Assembly (NCBI GenBank): GCA_900316125.1
Contig: ONBO01000001.1
Coordinates: 25,138-89,137, forward strand
DNA: 64,000 nt
Reading direction: 5' to 3'
DNA from: an uncultured Bacteroidales bacterium
GTDB taxonomy: Bacteria; Bacteroidota; Bacteroidia; Bacteroidales; Paludibacteraceae
The notes under the pieces were generated by a model that worked only from the letters and a program-made list of their open reading frames with translations, had not been told where the DNA came from and ran no database searches. The position numbers and the translations under genes are program-made. Shown piece by piece: positions 51,234 through 60,890 of this stretch. Position 1 is the first letter of the stretch, and each line of letters begins with the position of its first letter.

Positions 51234-52405
51234 TCATGTAGCTCGCTGTGGCTGTAGCTGTGCCGCACGTATGCTAAGAACCATACCACGCCTGCCAAGG
51301 TAGTGCCCCATGCACACCAGAAGGAGGCGTGGTAGCCAAGCACCTGAGCCAGTGCGCCGCCTGAGAGTACGCCCAAGCCCACACCCACGTCCCATGACAC
51401 CAGCAGGGTGGAATTAGCGGTGCCGCGGCGGTTATTAGGCGCCAGATTGATGAACATATTCTGCACTGACGGGAACATTCGGCCGTTCCCAAGTCCTATT
51501 ATAAGCGCCGATGTGTAGTATGCCCACTCTGCCTGCACAGATACAAACAGAAAATACCCTATAAGTGACACCACCATGCCAATGCCCGCATTGAGCGTTA
51601 TAAGCCCCTTGCGCAGTATCCTTGTGCCTGCCAGACGTGACAGTATGAGTCCGAGCGCCAGCAGGAAGAAAAAGAGCCCCGTTCCACCTATAATATTAAG
51701 GTCTTGCTTGGCGTATATGGCTACGTAGGTGGAGAGCACGCCCCATGACGCTCCAAAGCATATCATAAGTATTGACTCACTCCATGCCTCAAGCAGGAAG
51801 AATCGGTCAAGTGACAGAACCGGCCTCTCCTTTTGTGGCTCCCGTTCAGGCAGTTTGACCGTGGTGTTTATAATGAATCCCACCGATGCCAAGATTAGTG
51901 ACAACACAAACAGTAGTGTAAAGCTGCCAGTGAAGTCAAGTATGTAGATTGCCACCGTGGGCCCTATCGCCGTGGCTATGTTATTGGCAAGGCCGTAGTA
52001 GGTTATGCCCTCTGTGCGTCGTGACGATGCCAGCACGTCAATAGCCACCGTACTGTTTGCCACTGTGGTGGCTCCGAACGGGGCGCCGTGCAGTGTGCGC
52101 ACCACCGCAAATAGTACAAGTGAGCCCGCCGCCAGATAGCCTGCAAAAAAGAGCGCAAAGATGCTGTAGCATATTAGCAGCACTGTCTTGCGTGGGAATG
52201 AGTCCACAATGAAGCCGCTGAACGGGCGCACGAGCAGGGCGGTTATGGTGTAACCGAACAGCACAATGCCTATGGTCTGCTTGTCGGCCCCGAATGTCTC
52301 GCTCAGATAGAGGGGGAAGAGGGGCGTAAGCAGCATGAAGGAAAGGAATAGCATGAAGTTTGCCATCCACACCTTAGTATAGTTGCTGTTCCAAAGTTTA
52401 TCCAT
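51230..52405 (-). CDS. MFS transporter
   Basis: The 391-residue protein has 12 predicted membrane segments and the MFS loop signature (RPFSGFIVDSFPRKTVLL) between helices 2 and 3. It resembles small-molecule or drug efflux permeases of the AraJ/YfcJ kind. The second half has LGNGRMFPSVQNMFINL. The substrate cannot be predicted. It is transcribed toward, and ends at, the C_GCAxxG_C_C gene. Confidence 0.88.
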   Translation of the reverse strand: MDKLWNSNYTKVWMANFMLFLSFMLLTPLFPLYLSETFGADKQTIGIVLFGYTITALLVRPFSGFIVDSFPRKTVLLICYSIFALFFAGYLAAGSLVLFAVVRTLHGAPFGATTVANSTVAIDVLASSRRTEGITYYGLANNIATAIGPTVAIYILDFTGSFTLLFVLSLILASVGFIINTTVKLPEREPQKERPVLSLDRFFLLEAWSESILMICFGASWGVLSTYVAIYAKQDLNIIGGTGLFFFLLALGLILSRLAGTRILRKGLITLNAGIGMVVSLIGYFLFVSVQAEWAYYTSALIIGLGNGRMFPSVQNMFINLAPNNRRGTANSTLLVSWDVGVGLGVLSGGALAQVLGYHASFWCAWGTTLAGVVWFLAYVRHSYSHSELHD

Positions 52406-52437
52406 GACGCAAAATTAATGAAAAAACATAAGAAAAG

Positions 52438-52469
52438 TTTGTGTATCAGAAAAAATAGCCGTAACTTCG
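52438..52469 (+). promoter_or_regulatory. Promoter of the rplM operon
   Basis: TTTG at 52438-52441, 20 bases, TAACTTCG at 52462-52469 (one mismatch in the -7 element). Confidence 0.65.
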
Positions 52470-52475
52470 CAGTCC

Positions 52476-52595
52476 GATTATTATTCTTTTTAAGCTAAAC
52501 AGCTGATTCTGAGTATAAAACATCTTTTAGCCTTAGATGATTCCGGTTTATACACTTAATTTGGCTGTAGTTAAGAACAATAAAAATTAAACAAA
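52476..52595 (+). promoter_or_regulatory. Structured leader of rplM, possible autoregulatory site
   Basis: The ~120-base leader can fold with GTATAAAAC against GGTTTATAC (near 52517 and 52545) around an inner CATCT/AGATG stem, and an outer AACAGC/GCTGT pairing. Ribosomal protein operons often carry such leaders for feedback by the encoded protein. The pairing was made by eye. Confidence 0.4.
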
Positions 52596-53051
52596 GTGGA
52601 TACTTTAAGCTTTAAAACTGTTTCAGCTAACGCCGCTACCGTAACTAAAGAGTGGGTGGTGGTTGATGCAACCGACCAAGTTATGGGTCGTCTTTGCTCT
52701 AAGGTTGCCAAACTTGCAAGAGGTAAGTACAAACCAAACTTCACCCCTCATGTAGACTGTGGCGACAATGTTATTATCATCAATGCCGACAAAGTCAAGA
52801 TGACTGGCAAGAAGTGGACAGACCAGATTTCCTACACCTTTACAGGTTATCCTGGTGGTCAGCGTGAGTGGAATCCTGCCAAACTGCAGGCTAAAGGTTC
52901 AAGAACCTTCTTTGAGAAGGTGCTGAAGGGTATGCTCCCTAAGACAAAACTTGGCGCCAAGATACTTAAGAATATTTATGTATATGACGGTCCAGAGCAC
53001 CCACATCAGGCACAGAACCCTAAAACAATTGATATTAACGCTCTTAAATAA
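52596..53051 (+). CDS. rplM: 50S ribosomal protein L13
   Basis: The 151-residue protein is an early assembly component of the large subunit. The diagnostic segment KEWVVVDATDQVMGRLCSKVAKLARGK (shown in part as VVDATDQVMGRL) lies near residue 20, and MLPKTKLGAKILKNIYVYDG near 115. The start is a GTG; the family in this group begins MDTLS, and no upstream ATG fits. rpsI follows after eight bases. Confidence 0.97.
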   Translation: MDTLSFKTVSANAATVTKEWVVVDATDQVMGRLCSKVAKLARGKYKPNFTPHVDCGDNVIIINADKVKMTGKKWTDQISYTFTGYPGGQREWNPAKLQAKGSRTFFEKVLKGMLPKTKLGAKILKNIYVYDGPEHPHQAQNPKTIDINALK

Positions 53052-53059
53052 GGAATAAC

Positions 53060-53452
53060 ATGGAAATACAATATATTAATGCATTAGGCAGAAGAAAAGC
53101 CGCCATTGCTCGCGTATACGTAGCAGAGGGAAGCGGTAACATTACCGTTAACGGTCGTGACCTTCAGGTATATTTCCCTTCTGGTATTCTTCAATATGTG
53201 GTTAAGCAGCCACTTGTAAAGCTGGGCGTTGAAGGTAAGTATGATATTAAGGTAACTCTTAAGGGTGGTGGTAGCACCGGCCAGGCTGAGGCTCTCAGAC
53301 TCGCTATTGCCCGCGCACTTGTTAAGATTGACCCAGAGAATAAGCCAGCGCTTAAGTCTGAAGGCTTTATGACTCGTGACCCACGTGAGGTTGAGCGTAA
53401 GAAGCCAGGACGTCCTAAAGCACGTAAGCGCTTCCAGTTCTCTAAACGTTAA
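53060..53452 (+). CDS. rpsI: 30S ribosomal protein S9
   Basis: The 130-residue protein has the S9 core GRRKAAIARVYVAEGSG, GGGSTGQAEALRLAIARAL and the basic C-terminal tail that reaches the P-site tRNA, ending KRFQFSKR. It follows rplM after eight bases, as in most bacteria. Confidence 0.97.
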   Translation: MEIQYINALGRRKAAIARVYVAEGSGNITVNGRDLQVYFPSGILQYVVKQPLVKLGVEGKYDIKVTLKGGGSTGQAEALRLAIARALVKIDPENKPALKSEGFMTRDPREVERKKPGRPKARKRFQFSKR

Positions 53453-53773
53453 TCCTAACGGTCTTTTTACTCTATCCCTCTCAGTCATGTACCCACGTAC
53501 ACTCCTTCGAGCGATAGAAGCAAAAATCCTCGTTATTATAAACGTTTAGCTGAGTAATCAGTTTTCTTTGAAATTTTCCTCTTAACTAGACCCTCCGATA
53601 GCCTTTATCGGGGGTCTGAATTAGAGGATGCTGTATCTAAACTCATTAGATTTGACGTTCGAAGTTACTGTTGAATAACTTTCAACTTTCAACTTTCAAT
53701 TTTCAACTACTAGTGGGTTGATATTTTCCCAAAACAATATTAAAAAGATAACAACAATTTAAAACTTAATTTT
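53453..53773 (+). other. Intergenic region between rpsI and rpsB
   Basis: No gene. A 12-pair stem with one bulge (AGACCC-CCGATA at 53588-53600 with TATCGGGGGTCT at 53606-53617) is present, without a following T-run. Next come TTTCAACTTTCAACTTTCAA repeats near 53680-53706, a low-complexity repeat common in this group. A promoter for rpsB was not clearly seen. Confidence 0.55.
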
Positions 53774-54631
53774 ATGGCAAGAACAAATTTTCAAGATCTG
53801 CTTGACGCAGGTTGTCACTTTGGACACCTCACACGCAAGTGGAATCCGGCAATGGCTCCTTATATCTTCATGGAGCACAATGGTATTCATATCATTGACC
53901 TTAACAAAACTGTAGTTAAAATTGACGAGGCTGCCAACGCTCTTGAGGCTATGGCTAAGCAGGGTAAGAAAATCCTTTTCGTAGCTACTAAGAAGCAGGC
54001 TAAGGAGATTATAGCTGAGAAGGCTCAGTCAGTAAACATGCCTTACATCACAGAGCGCTGGGCTGGTGGTATGCTCACAAACTTCACCACTATCCGCAAG
54101 GCTGTGAAGAAGATGGCTTCTATTGACAAGATGGCTTCTGACGGCACATTTGATAACCTTTCTAAGCGTGAGAAACTTCAGATTTCACGTCAGCGTGAGA
54201 AACTGGAGAAGAACCTTGGTTCTATTGCTGACCTTACACGTCTGCCAGCTGCTCTTTTTGTAGTTGACATTGTAAAGGAGCACATCGCCGTTAAGGAGGC
54301 TAAGCGCCTTGGCATACCTGTATTTGGTATCGTGGATACAAACTCTAACCCTAACGATGTTGATTTTGTTATCCCAGCAAATGATGACGCTTCTAAGTCA
54401 ATTGACATTATTCTTGGTGCTGTATGCTCTGCTATTGCTGAGGGTCTGCAGCAGCGCAAGCTTGAGAAAGAGGCTGAGGCCGCTGATAACGCTGAATCTG
54501 CTCCTGAGAAGAAGGAGAAGGGTGGCGCAGGCAAGCCAGGACGCAGCCGCATTAAGAGAGGAAACGAGGGTGCTCTTAACAACGCCCTTGCTGATAAATA
54601 CAAAACAGAATCTGAAAAAGAGGAGGAATAA
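53774..54631 (+). CDS. rpsB: 30S ribosomal protein S2
   Basis: The 285-residue protein has the S2 signature LLDAGCHFGHLTRKWNPAMA at the N-terminus and AVKEAKRLGIPVFGIVDTN near residue 175. It is longer than the ~240-residue E. coli protein because of an acidic and lysine-rich C-terminal extension (EKKEKGGAGKPGRSRIKRG, then a terminal EKEEE), as is usual in Bacteroidetes. tsf follows three bases later. Confidence 0.97.
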   Translation: MARTNFQDLLDAGCHFGHLTRKWNPAMAPYIFMEHNGIHIIDLNKTVVKIDEAANALEAMAKQGKKILFVATKKQAKEIIAEKAQSVNMPYITERWAGGMLTNFTTIRKAVKKMASIDKMASDGTFDNLSKREKLQISRQREKLEKNLGSIADLTRLPAALFVVDIVKEHIAVKEAKRLGIPVFGIVDTNSNPNDVDFVIPANDDASKSIDIILGAVCSAIAEGLQQRKLEKEAEAADNAESAPEKKEKGGAGKPGRSRIKRGNEGALNNALADKYKTESEKEEE

Positions 54632-54634
54632 TTT

Positions 54635-55456
54635 ATGGCTGTTACAATAGCTGATATAGCTAAGCTCCGTAAGATGACTGGAGCTGGCATGATGGACTGT
54701 AAGAACGCTCTTACAGAGGCCAATAATGATTTTGATAAGGCTATAGAGCTTATCCGTAAGCGTGGTCAGGCCATAGCTGCAAAGCGCTCTGACCGTGAGG
54801 CTTCAGAGGGTTGTGTTCTTGCTGCCAGCAAAGACGGTTTTGCCGCTATAGTTGGTATTAAGTGCGAGACTGACTTTGTAGCTAAGAACGCTGACTTCAT
54901 AGCTCTTACTCAGAAGGTTCTTGACGCCGCTATGGCTGAGAAACCTGCTGACATGGAGGCTCTTAAGAATGTTAAGATTAACGGACGCACCGTAGCTGAG
55001 CTTATCACAGAGCAGAGCGGTATCACAGGTGAGAAGATGGAGCTTGGCGCTTACGAGTTTGTAAGTGGTCCTGCTACTGAGGCTTACATTCACAATGGTA
55101 ACAAGCTTGCTACTATCGTAGCCTTTACTGAGAACGCTGCTCAGCAGGTTCTCCGTGATGTTGCTATGCAGGTTGCAGCTATGAGCCCAATCTCTGTTGA
55201 CCGTGACTCTGTTCCTGCTGACATTGTGGCTAAGGAGCTTGAGATTGGTAAGGAGAAGGCTCGTGAGGAGGGCAAGCCAGAGGCTATTCTTGATAGAATC
55301 GCTCAGGGCCGTCTGAACAAGTTCTTCCAGGAGAGCACTCTTATGGAACAGGCCTTCATTAAGGAGGCTAAGATAAGCGTTAAGCAGTACCTGCAGGAGG
55401 CTTCTAAGACTCTTAAGGCTACCGCCTTCAAGCGCTTCACTCTTAACCAGGAATAA
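54635..55456 (+). CDS. tsf: Elongation factor Ts
   Basis: The 273-residue protein exchanges GDP for GTP on EF-Tu. The N-terminal UBA-like part has KLRKMTGAGMMDCKNALTEA, followed by the core with VGIKCETDFVAKN and VAMQVAAMSP. Length is normal for the family. It follows rpsB after three bases and is followed by an intrinsic terminator. Confidence 0.97.
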   Translation: MAVTIADIAKLRKMTGAGMMDCKNALTEANNDFDKAIELIRKRGQAIAAKRSDREASEGCVLAASKDGFAAIVGIKCETDFVAKNADFIALTQKVLDAAMAEKPADMEALKNVKINGRTVAELITEQSGITGEKMELGAYEFVSGPATEAYIHNGNKLATIVAFTENAAQQVLRDVAMQVAAMSPISVDRDSVPADIVAKELEIGKEKAREEGKPEAILDRIAQGRLNKFFQESTLMEQAFIKEAKISVKQYLQEASKTLKATAFKRFTLNQE

Positions 55457-55479
55457 TTAGTAAATATTCTTTATATGCG

Positions 55480-55518
55480 AGTCCCCGTATCGGCGTTTGC
55501 CTTTACGGGGACTTTTTT
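55480..55518 (+). terminator. Intrinsic terminator after tsf
   Basis: AGTCCCCGTA pairs perfectly with TACGGGGACT across a 14-base loop, and a run of six Ts follows. It ends the rpsB-tsf transcript. Confidence 0.9.
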
Positions 55519-55592
55519 GTGCTTCGCACGGAGCGCAGAAGCGCTCTTGAAAAATTCTCAACTCTCAACTCTCAATTCTCAATTAATTTTTT

Positions 55593-55600
55593 TATCTTTG
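55593..55600 (+). promoter_or_regulatory. -7 promoter element for fumarase
   Basis: TATCTTTG, a perfect TAnnTTTG element, 28 bases before the fumarase ATG. The upstream CTCAACTCTCAATT repeats hide any -33 element. Confidence 0.55.
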
Positions 55601-55628
55601 AAATTTGAAATTTAAGCAACTCTAAATT

Positions 55629-57245
55629 ATGGCTACAGAATTCAAATACCAGGCTCCTTTCCCTCTTGGAGAGGACACTACAGAGTACTATCTGCTTACT
55701 AAGGACTACGTGTCTGTAAGCGAGTTTGAGGGCAAACCTATCCTTAAGATTGAGAAGGAGGGTCTTACGGCTATGGCTAACGCCGCGTTCCGTGATGTAT
55801 CTTTCTTGCTGCGCCGCTCACACAATGAGCAGGTTGCCAAGATTCTTAATGACCCTGAGGCGTCAGAGAATGACAAGTATGTGGCTCTCACATTCCTGCG
55901 TAACGCTGATGTGGCTTGCAAGGGTAAGCTGCCTCTCTGTCAGGACACTGGTACTGCCATAATCCACGGTGAGAAGGGTCAGCAGGTATGGACTGGCTAC
56001 TGTGATGAGGAGGCTCTATCGCTGGGCGTATTTAAGACCTACACTGAGGAGAACCTGCGTTACTCTCAGAACGCTCCGCTTGATATGTACAATGAGGTTA
56101 ACACCAAGTGCAACCTGCCTGCCCAGATTGATTTGGAGGCTACAGAGGGCATGGAGTACAAGTTCCTCTGCGTGACCAAGGGTGGCGGTAGCGCTAACAA
56201 GACATATCTGTACCAGGAGACCAAGGCTCTTCTGAACCCAGCCACACTGGTTCCGTTCCTTGTGGAGAAGATGAAGACTTTGGGTACGGCTGCGTGCCCA
56301 CCTTACCATATTGCATTTGTAATTGGCGGCACATCGGCTGAGAAGAACCTGCTCACCGTTAAGTTGGCTTCAACCCACTACTATGATGCTCTGCCTACCA
56401 CAGGTAATGAGTATGGCCGTGCCTTCCGCGATGTTGAGCTTGAGAAGCAGGTGCTTGCTGAGGCTCATAAGATTGGCCTTGGCGCTCAGTTTGGCGGTAA
56501 GTATCTGGCCCACGATGTCCGCATTGTGCGTCTGCCACGTCACGGTGCTTCATGCCCTGTAGGTATGGGCGTTAGCTGCTCTGCAGACCGTAACATCAAG
56601 TGTAAGATTAACAAGGACGGTATCTGGATTGAGAAACTTGATGACAATCCATCTCAGCTTATCCCTGAGGCTCTGCGCCAGGCAGGTGAGGGCGACGCTG
56701 TTAAGATTGACCTTAACCAGCCTATGTCTGAGATTCTCAAGGTGCTTGACAAGTATCCTGTATCAACCCGTCTCTCTCTTAACGGTACTATCATAGTAGG
56801 CCGCGATATTGCCCACGCCAAACTGAAAGAGCGTCTTGACCGTGGTGAGGGTCTGCCTCAGTACATCAAAGACCACCCAATCTACTATGCGGGTCCTGCT
56901 AAAACTCCTGCTGGCATGGCTTGCGGTAGCATGGGCCCGACCACAGCTGGCCGTATGGATCCATACGTTGACCTCTTCCAGGCTAACGGCGGCAGCATGA
57001 TTATGCTTGCCAAGGGTAATCGCTCTCAGCAGGTTACTGACGCTTGCAAGAAGCACGGCGGCTTCTACCTTGGCTCTATAGGCGGTCCTGCTGCTATCCT
57101 TGCACAGAATAATATCAAGAGCATTGAGTGTGTGGAGTACCCTGAGCTTGGTATGGAGGCTATCTGGAAAATTGAAGTAGAGAACTTCCCAGCGTTCATC
57201 CTCGTGGATAATAAGGGTAATGACTTCTTTAAAACTTTAAAGTGA
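55629..57245 (+). CDS. fumA: Fumarate hydratase class I (iron-sulfur)
   Basis: The 538-residue enzyme interconverts fumarate and malate and belongs to the oxygen-sensitive [4Fe-4S] class (FumA/FumB type). The N-terminal half has the cluster-region motif [17 protein letters not shown] and [14 protein letters not shown]. The C-terminal beta domain has [28 protein letters not shown]. In anaerobic Bacteroidales it serves the reductive branch from malate to succinate. The tsaE start overlaps its stop. Confidence 0.95.
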   Translation: MATEFKYQAPFPLGEDTTEYYLLTKDYVSVSEFEGKPILKIEKEGLTAMANAAFRDVSFLLRRSHNEQVAKILNDPEASENDKYVALTFLRNADVACKGKLPLCQDTGTAIIHGEKGQQVWTGYCDEEALSLGVFKTYTEENLRYSQNAPLDMYNEVNTKCNLPAQIDLEATEGMEYKFLCVTKGGGSANKTYLYQETKALLNPATLVPFLVEKMKTLGTAACPPYHIAFVIGGTSAEKNLLTVKLASTHYYDALPTTGNEYGRAFRDVELEKQVLAEAHKIGLGAQFGGKYLAHDVRIVRLPRHGASCPVGMGVSCSADRNIKCKINKDGIWIEKLDDNPSQLIPEALRQAGEGDAVKIDLNQPMSEILKVLDKYPVSTRLSLNGTIIVGRDIAHAKLKERLDRGEGLPQYIKDHPIYYAGPAKTPAGMACGSMGPTTAGRMDPYVDLFQANGGSMIMLAKGNRSQQVTDACKKHGGFYLGSIGGPAAILAQNNIKSIECVEYPELGMEAIWKIEVENFPAFILVDNKGNDFFKTLK

Positions 57246-57649
57246 AGTTTACATTAGAAAATATCAATGCAGCAGCCGCGGAGTTCCTGAAGGAGCTCGG
57301 CGACAGGAAGATAGTGGCTTTCTACGGCTCCATGGGAGCCGGGAAAACCACATTCATTAAGGCTATATGTGATGTTCTGGGCGTTACAGATACTGTGAAC
57401 AGCCCAACATTCGCCATAGTGAACGAGTACCTTGCCGCCAGTGGCAGCAGCATCTATCATTTTGACTTCTACCGCATAAAGAAGATAGAGGAGGCGTATG
57501 ACTTTGGCTATGAGGATTACTTCTACAGCGGAAACCTCTGCCTCATAGAGTGGCCGGAGCTTATAGAGGAGCTCCTCCCTGAGGATACGGTCAGAGTTAA
57601 GATTGAGGAGATAGAGACAGGGGAGAGGATATTACAGTATCCATTATGA
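57242..57649 (+). CDS. tsaE: tRNA threonylcarbamoyladenosine biosynthesis ATPase TsaE
   Basis: The 135-residue P-loop ATPase works with TsaB and TsaD to make t6A37 in tRNA. Walker A is [12 protein letters not shown] near residue 29, then [11 protein letters not shown] and the [12 protein letters not shown] segment. The GTG start overlaps the fumarase TGA by four bases. It runs convergently into the cyclo-ligase gene with a 53-base overlap. Confidence 0.92.
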   Translation: MKFTLENINAAAAEFLKELGDRKIVAFYGSMGAGKTTFIKAICDVLGVTDTVNSPTFAIVNEYLAASGSSIYHFDFYRIKKIEEAYDFGYEDYFYSGNLCLIEWPELIEELLPEDTVRVKIEEIETGERILQYPL

Positions 57650-58157
57650 CATCATGCGGCTCATGTAGCGCAGCAATAAGGGGTGTGACTTGCACAGCAA
57701 AGCACACCCCTGTTTTATATGCGTGAGTCTGTTTTAAAAGGCGGTCATAGTAGCCCTTGCCACGTCCAAGGCGGTGTCCGTCTGTACTGAACGCTACACC
57801 AGGCACTATAATGTAGTCAATGGAGTCAGGTTCCGCGTAGTCAGAGCCCACAGGCTCGCCAATGCCGAAGGCACCGGTCTTCTGCTCATCAGAGTATGGG
57901 AGAATCTTTAAGGTGTTGTCATCAGCCACCACTGGCATGAAAAACTGTTTCTGAGCCTTGTATTTTTGGAGAATAGGCAGAACATCAATCTCATCTGGCA
58001 GCGGGTTGTAGATGAGCACGCGTTGCGCACTTTGGAAGTGAGGCTCGTCAGCAAAGAGCTGTAGCAGCCTCTCCGCCTCACTCCGCCTCTGCTCCGCACT
58101 CAGCTTCCGCACAAGCGATTTGATTTCTTTCCTTATTTCTTGTTTCTCTTTACTCAA
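57597..58157 (-). CDS. 5-formyltetrahydrofolate cyclo-ligase
   Basis: The 186-residue enzyme converts 5-formyl-THF to 5,10-methenyl-THF using ATP. The conserved segments are EIDVLPIL, PGVAFSTDGHRLGRGKGYYDRLL and the basic N-terminal RKEIKSLVRKLS. The ATG overlaps the stop of the topoisomerase gene by four bases, so the two are co-transcribed on the minus strand. Confidence 0.92.
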   Translation of the reverse strand: MSKEKQEIRKEIKSLVRKLSAEQRRSEAERLLQLFADEPHFQSAQRVLIYNPLPDEIDVLPILQKYKAQKQFFMPVVADDNTLKILPYSDEQKTGAFGIGEPVGSDYAEPDSIDYIIVPGVAFSTDGHRLGRGKGYYDRLLKQTHAYKTGVCFAVQVTPLIAALHEPHDVIMDTVISSPLSLSPQS

Positions 58158-60811
58158 AATAAATTCAACTGTCCATCCTCATCTGGTTCTGGTGCCTCGT
58201 CTGTATCAGAATTCTCCGCATCCTCCGCATCGGAGGCTGGCTCCTCAATGTCATCCTCCGGGAACCGTACAGGCTCCAGCGGCAGAATCTCAGCTATCTC
58301 CTTGGTGCTTATGCGCTTGCCCTTGGCTTTGAGGCTCTTGATACCTATAAACTCGTCAGCGTCAATGATTTGAGGCTCGCTCTCCGCATCGGCGCCGCCA
58401 AATCTGACCTCAATACGGGCGTAGTAGTCATCAAGCAGAAGCAGCATACGGCTCTGTGGATTCTCGCCCAGGAAGCTGACCTCCTTCTTGCTCTCCTCAA
58501 TAGGGAAGCGCTTGAGGTAAGGGAATTTCTGGTCAGCGTCATAGAGCGCCACGGTCCATATCTTCTCTGGGTCAAACTTCTCCACAAGCAGCACGTCATC
58601 TGCAAAGTGGGTGGTGAGGTCAAATGAGAGGTTTTGGTAGGTGCCTCGCTTGGTTATCATGAGTATGGTGTCCTCTGACTCAAACTCACCCAGCAGGGTG
58701 CCGCGGCCGTCATAGTTGAGACGGTTAACATCGGCGTCATACCATACCTGGCGGCCTCCAAGGGTGGAAGCGCCCTTCTGTTTCATATTGACTTTGAGCA
58801 CGTCATTCTTGGTGAATATGTTTCCAAGGCTTGCGCGCCCTTTTATGGCTATATCGCTGAAATCTCTTTCAAACACAAGGTTCTTTAGTTTTGGACGTGG
58901 CTTGAGCCAGCATTTAACTATCTCAGCCTCTCCGTTTGGATTCGCACTGAAGTAGAGTATCTTGGTGCCGGCCTTGCCCTGGGTTATGTCATACCACTTG
59001 TCACGCGCCACACCTCCTGCGGCAAAACGCTTTATGTATGATATGCCGTTCTTGCCGTCACGGTAAATGACGTTATATATGGTGCGGTTGTCGCCCTTCT
59101 TGAACACTCCTGTCCAGAGCACGTTCTTGCCCACGTAAACTTTCTCCTGAACCTTAATTACCTTGAACTTGCCGTCTTTGTAGAAGATTATTATGTCATC
59201 CACGCTGGAGCAGTTGCATACAAACTCGTCATGCTTGAGGCTGGTGCCTATGAAGCCCTCCTCTTTGTTTATGTAGAGTTTTTCATTGGCGTCGGCCACT
59301 TTGGCTATCTCAATGTTGTCAAAGTTACGTATCTCTGTGCGGCGAGGGTAGCGCTCTCCGTACTTCTCTTTGAGGTGCTCAAACCAGTGTATGGTGTACT
59401 CTGTGATGTGCTCTTTGTTATAGCGCACCTCTTTGAGCTCGTCCTCAAGTGCTGCAAGGGCCTTATCGGCGGCGTCAGAGTTAAAGCGCAATATGCGTTT
59501 CATCTTTATCTCCAGAAGGCGGAGGATGTCCTCCTCCTCCACAGGACGTATGAACTTGGCTGTGAAGGGCTCAAGGCGGCGGCCTATGTGCGCCACTGCC
59601 TCATCGTTGCTCTTGGCCTGCTCGTACTCCGCATCCTTGTATATGCGCTCCTCTATGAATATGCGCTCCAGGGTCATGAAGAATATGCTCTCAAGTATCT
59701 CGCTTTCACGTATGGAGAGTTCGCGTTTCAGCAAGCGCAGGGTATTGTCTGCACTGAAGCGCAGCACGTCACTCACGCTGAGGAAGTGTGGCTTCTCTTC
59801 ATGTATTACGCAGCAGTTCGGCGATATGCTCACCTGGCAGTCTGTGAAGGCGTAGAGTGCGTCTATGGTCTTATCGCAGGAGCGGCCTGGGGCTAAGTGT
59901 ACCACTATCTCCACGTTCTGGGCGGTGTTGTCATCCACCTTCTTCACTTGAATCTTGCCCTTCTCATTGGCGCTCAGTATGCTGCTGATAACGCTGCCTG
60001 TGGTGGTGCCGAACGGTATCTCTGTTATGCAGAGGGTCTTGTTGTCTATCTTGTTTATCTTGGCTCTTACGCGCAGTTTGCCTTTGCGGCGGCCGTCCAT
60101 ATAGCGGCTTACGTCCATGTAACCGCCTGTTGGGAAGTCTGGGTAGAGGGTGAACTCCTCTCCCTTAAGGTAGGCTATTGAGGCGTCGAGCAGTTCGTTG
60201 AAGTTGTGCGGCATTATGGTGGTGGAGAGTCCCACACCTATGCCTGTGGCTCCCTGTGCCAGTACGAGAGGGAACTTTACAGGCAGCGCTATAGGCTCTT
60301 TGTTACGTCCGTCGTATGATAGTTTCCAGTCTGTGGTCTTGGCGTTGAAGAGCACCTCCAAGGCAAACTTGGTGAGGCGCGCCTCTATGTAACGTGGGGC
60401 TGCCGCGCCGTCGCCGGTGAGAATGTTACCCCAGTTTCCCTGACAGTCTATGAGGAGGTCCTGCTGGCCGAGTGTCACAAGGGCGCTGCCAATGGAGGCA
60501 TCGCCGTGGGGATGGAACTTCATGGTCTCACCCACTATATTGGCCACTTTGTTATAACGGCCGTCATCCATACGTTTCATGGTGTGCAGAATACGGCGCT
60601 GCACTGGCTTGAGTCCGTCCGCCAGATGGGGCACGGCTCTCTGCAGCACTACGTACGATGCGTAGTCCAGAAACCAGTTCTGAAACATGCCTGAAAGGTG
60701 GTGCTTCAGGTTCTCATTGTGAAGGTCAGGAATTATATAGTTTGAATGTGAGGAACTTACGTCATCATTATCAACTGTTTCATCCTGTTCTTTTATGTCA
60801 TCGTCCTTCAT
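58154..60811 (-). CDS. parC: DNA topoisomerase IV/gyrase subunit A
   Basis: From the ATG at 60811 the protein has 885 residues (MKDDDIKEQDETVDND); a frame open 26 codons further upstream would overlap the promoters. The catalytic tyrosine is Tyr141 in AAPRYIEARLT. VVLQRAVPHLADGLKPVQRR and HPHGDASIGSALV lie before it, and LVLAQGATGIGVG follows. The C-terminal part has beta-propeller-like repeats and an acidic end (DAEDAENSDTDEAPEPDEDG). The subunit with this layout in Bacteroidetes is usually called topoisomerase IV A. It leads the operon with the cyclo-ligase. Confidence 0.9.
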   Translation of the reverse strand: MKDDDIKEQDETVDNDDVSSSHSNYIIPDLHNENLKHHLSGMFQNWFLDYASYVVLQRAVPHLADGLKPVQRRILHTMKRMDDGRYNKVANIVGETMKFHPHGDASIGSALVTLGQQDLLIDCQGNWGNILTGDGAAAPRYIEARLTKFALEVLFNAKTTDWKLSYDGRNKEPIALPVKFPLVLAQGATGIGVGLSTTIMPHNFNELLDASIAYLKGEEFTLYPDFPTGGYMDVSRYMDGRRKGKLRVRAKINKIDNKTLCITEIPFGTTTGSVISSILSANEKGKIQVKKVDDNTAQNVEIVVHLAPGRSCDKTIDALYAFTDCQVSISPNCCVIHEEKPHFLSVSDVLRFSADNTLRLLKRELSIRESEILESIFFMTLERIFIEERIYKDAEYEQAKSNDEAVAHIGRRLEPFTAKFIRPVEEEDILRLLEIKMKRILRFNSDAADKALAALEDELKEVRYNKEHITEYTIHWFEHLKEKYGERYPRRTEIRNFDNIEIAKVADANEKLYINKEEGFIGTSLKHDEFVCNCSSVDDIIIFYKDGKFKVIKVQEKVYVGKNVLWTGVFKKGDNRTIYNVIYRDGKNGISYIKRFAAGGVARDKWYDITQGKAGTKILYFSANPNGEAEIVKCWLKPRPKLKNLVFERDFSDIAIKGRASLGNIFTKNDVLKVNMKQKGASTLGGRQVWYDADVNRLNYDGRGTLLGEFESEDTILMITKRGTYQNLSFDLTTHFADDVLLVEKFDPEKIWTVALYDADQKFPYLKRFPIEESKKEVSFLGENPQSRMLLLLDDYYARIEVRFGGADAESEPQIIDADEFIGIKSLKAKGKRISTKEIAEILPLEPVRFPEDDIEEPASDAEDAENSDTDEAPEPDEDGQLNLF

Positions 60812-60838
60812 AGTATCAATAATTGTGCGGTTTGGGTG

Positions 60839-60870
60839 TAAAATTACTAAAAAAAGGCTAACTTTGCAAA
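60839..60870. promoter_or_regulatory. Divergent promoters for parC and the glycyl-tRNA synthetase gene
   Basis: Leftward: TTTG (60867-60870 complement), 20 bases, TAATTTTA (60839-60846 complement). Rightward: TAACTTTG at 60859-60866, with TTTG 24 bases upstream, a little too far. The two overlap. Confidence 0.55.
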
Positions 60871-60890
60871 AAAAATAAACATATAACAAT

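Noticed and set aside
53588..53617. Stem after rpsI as a terminator
   Set aside because: The pairing is good but no T-run follows; it is reported only as part of the intergenic region.
59231..59896. 221-codon frame antisense to the topoisomerase gene
   Set aside because: The sense gene is a certain conserved enzyme; the antisense frame comes from its codon bias.
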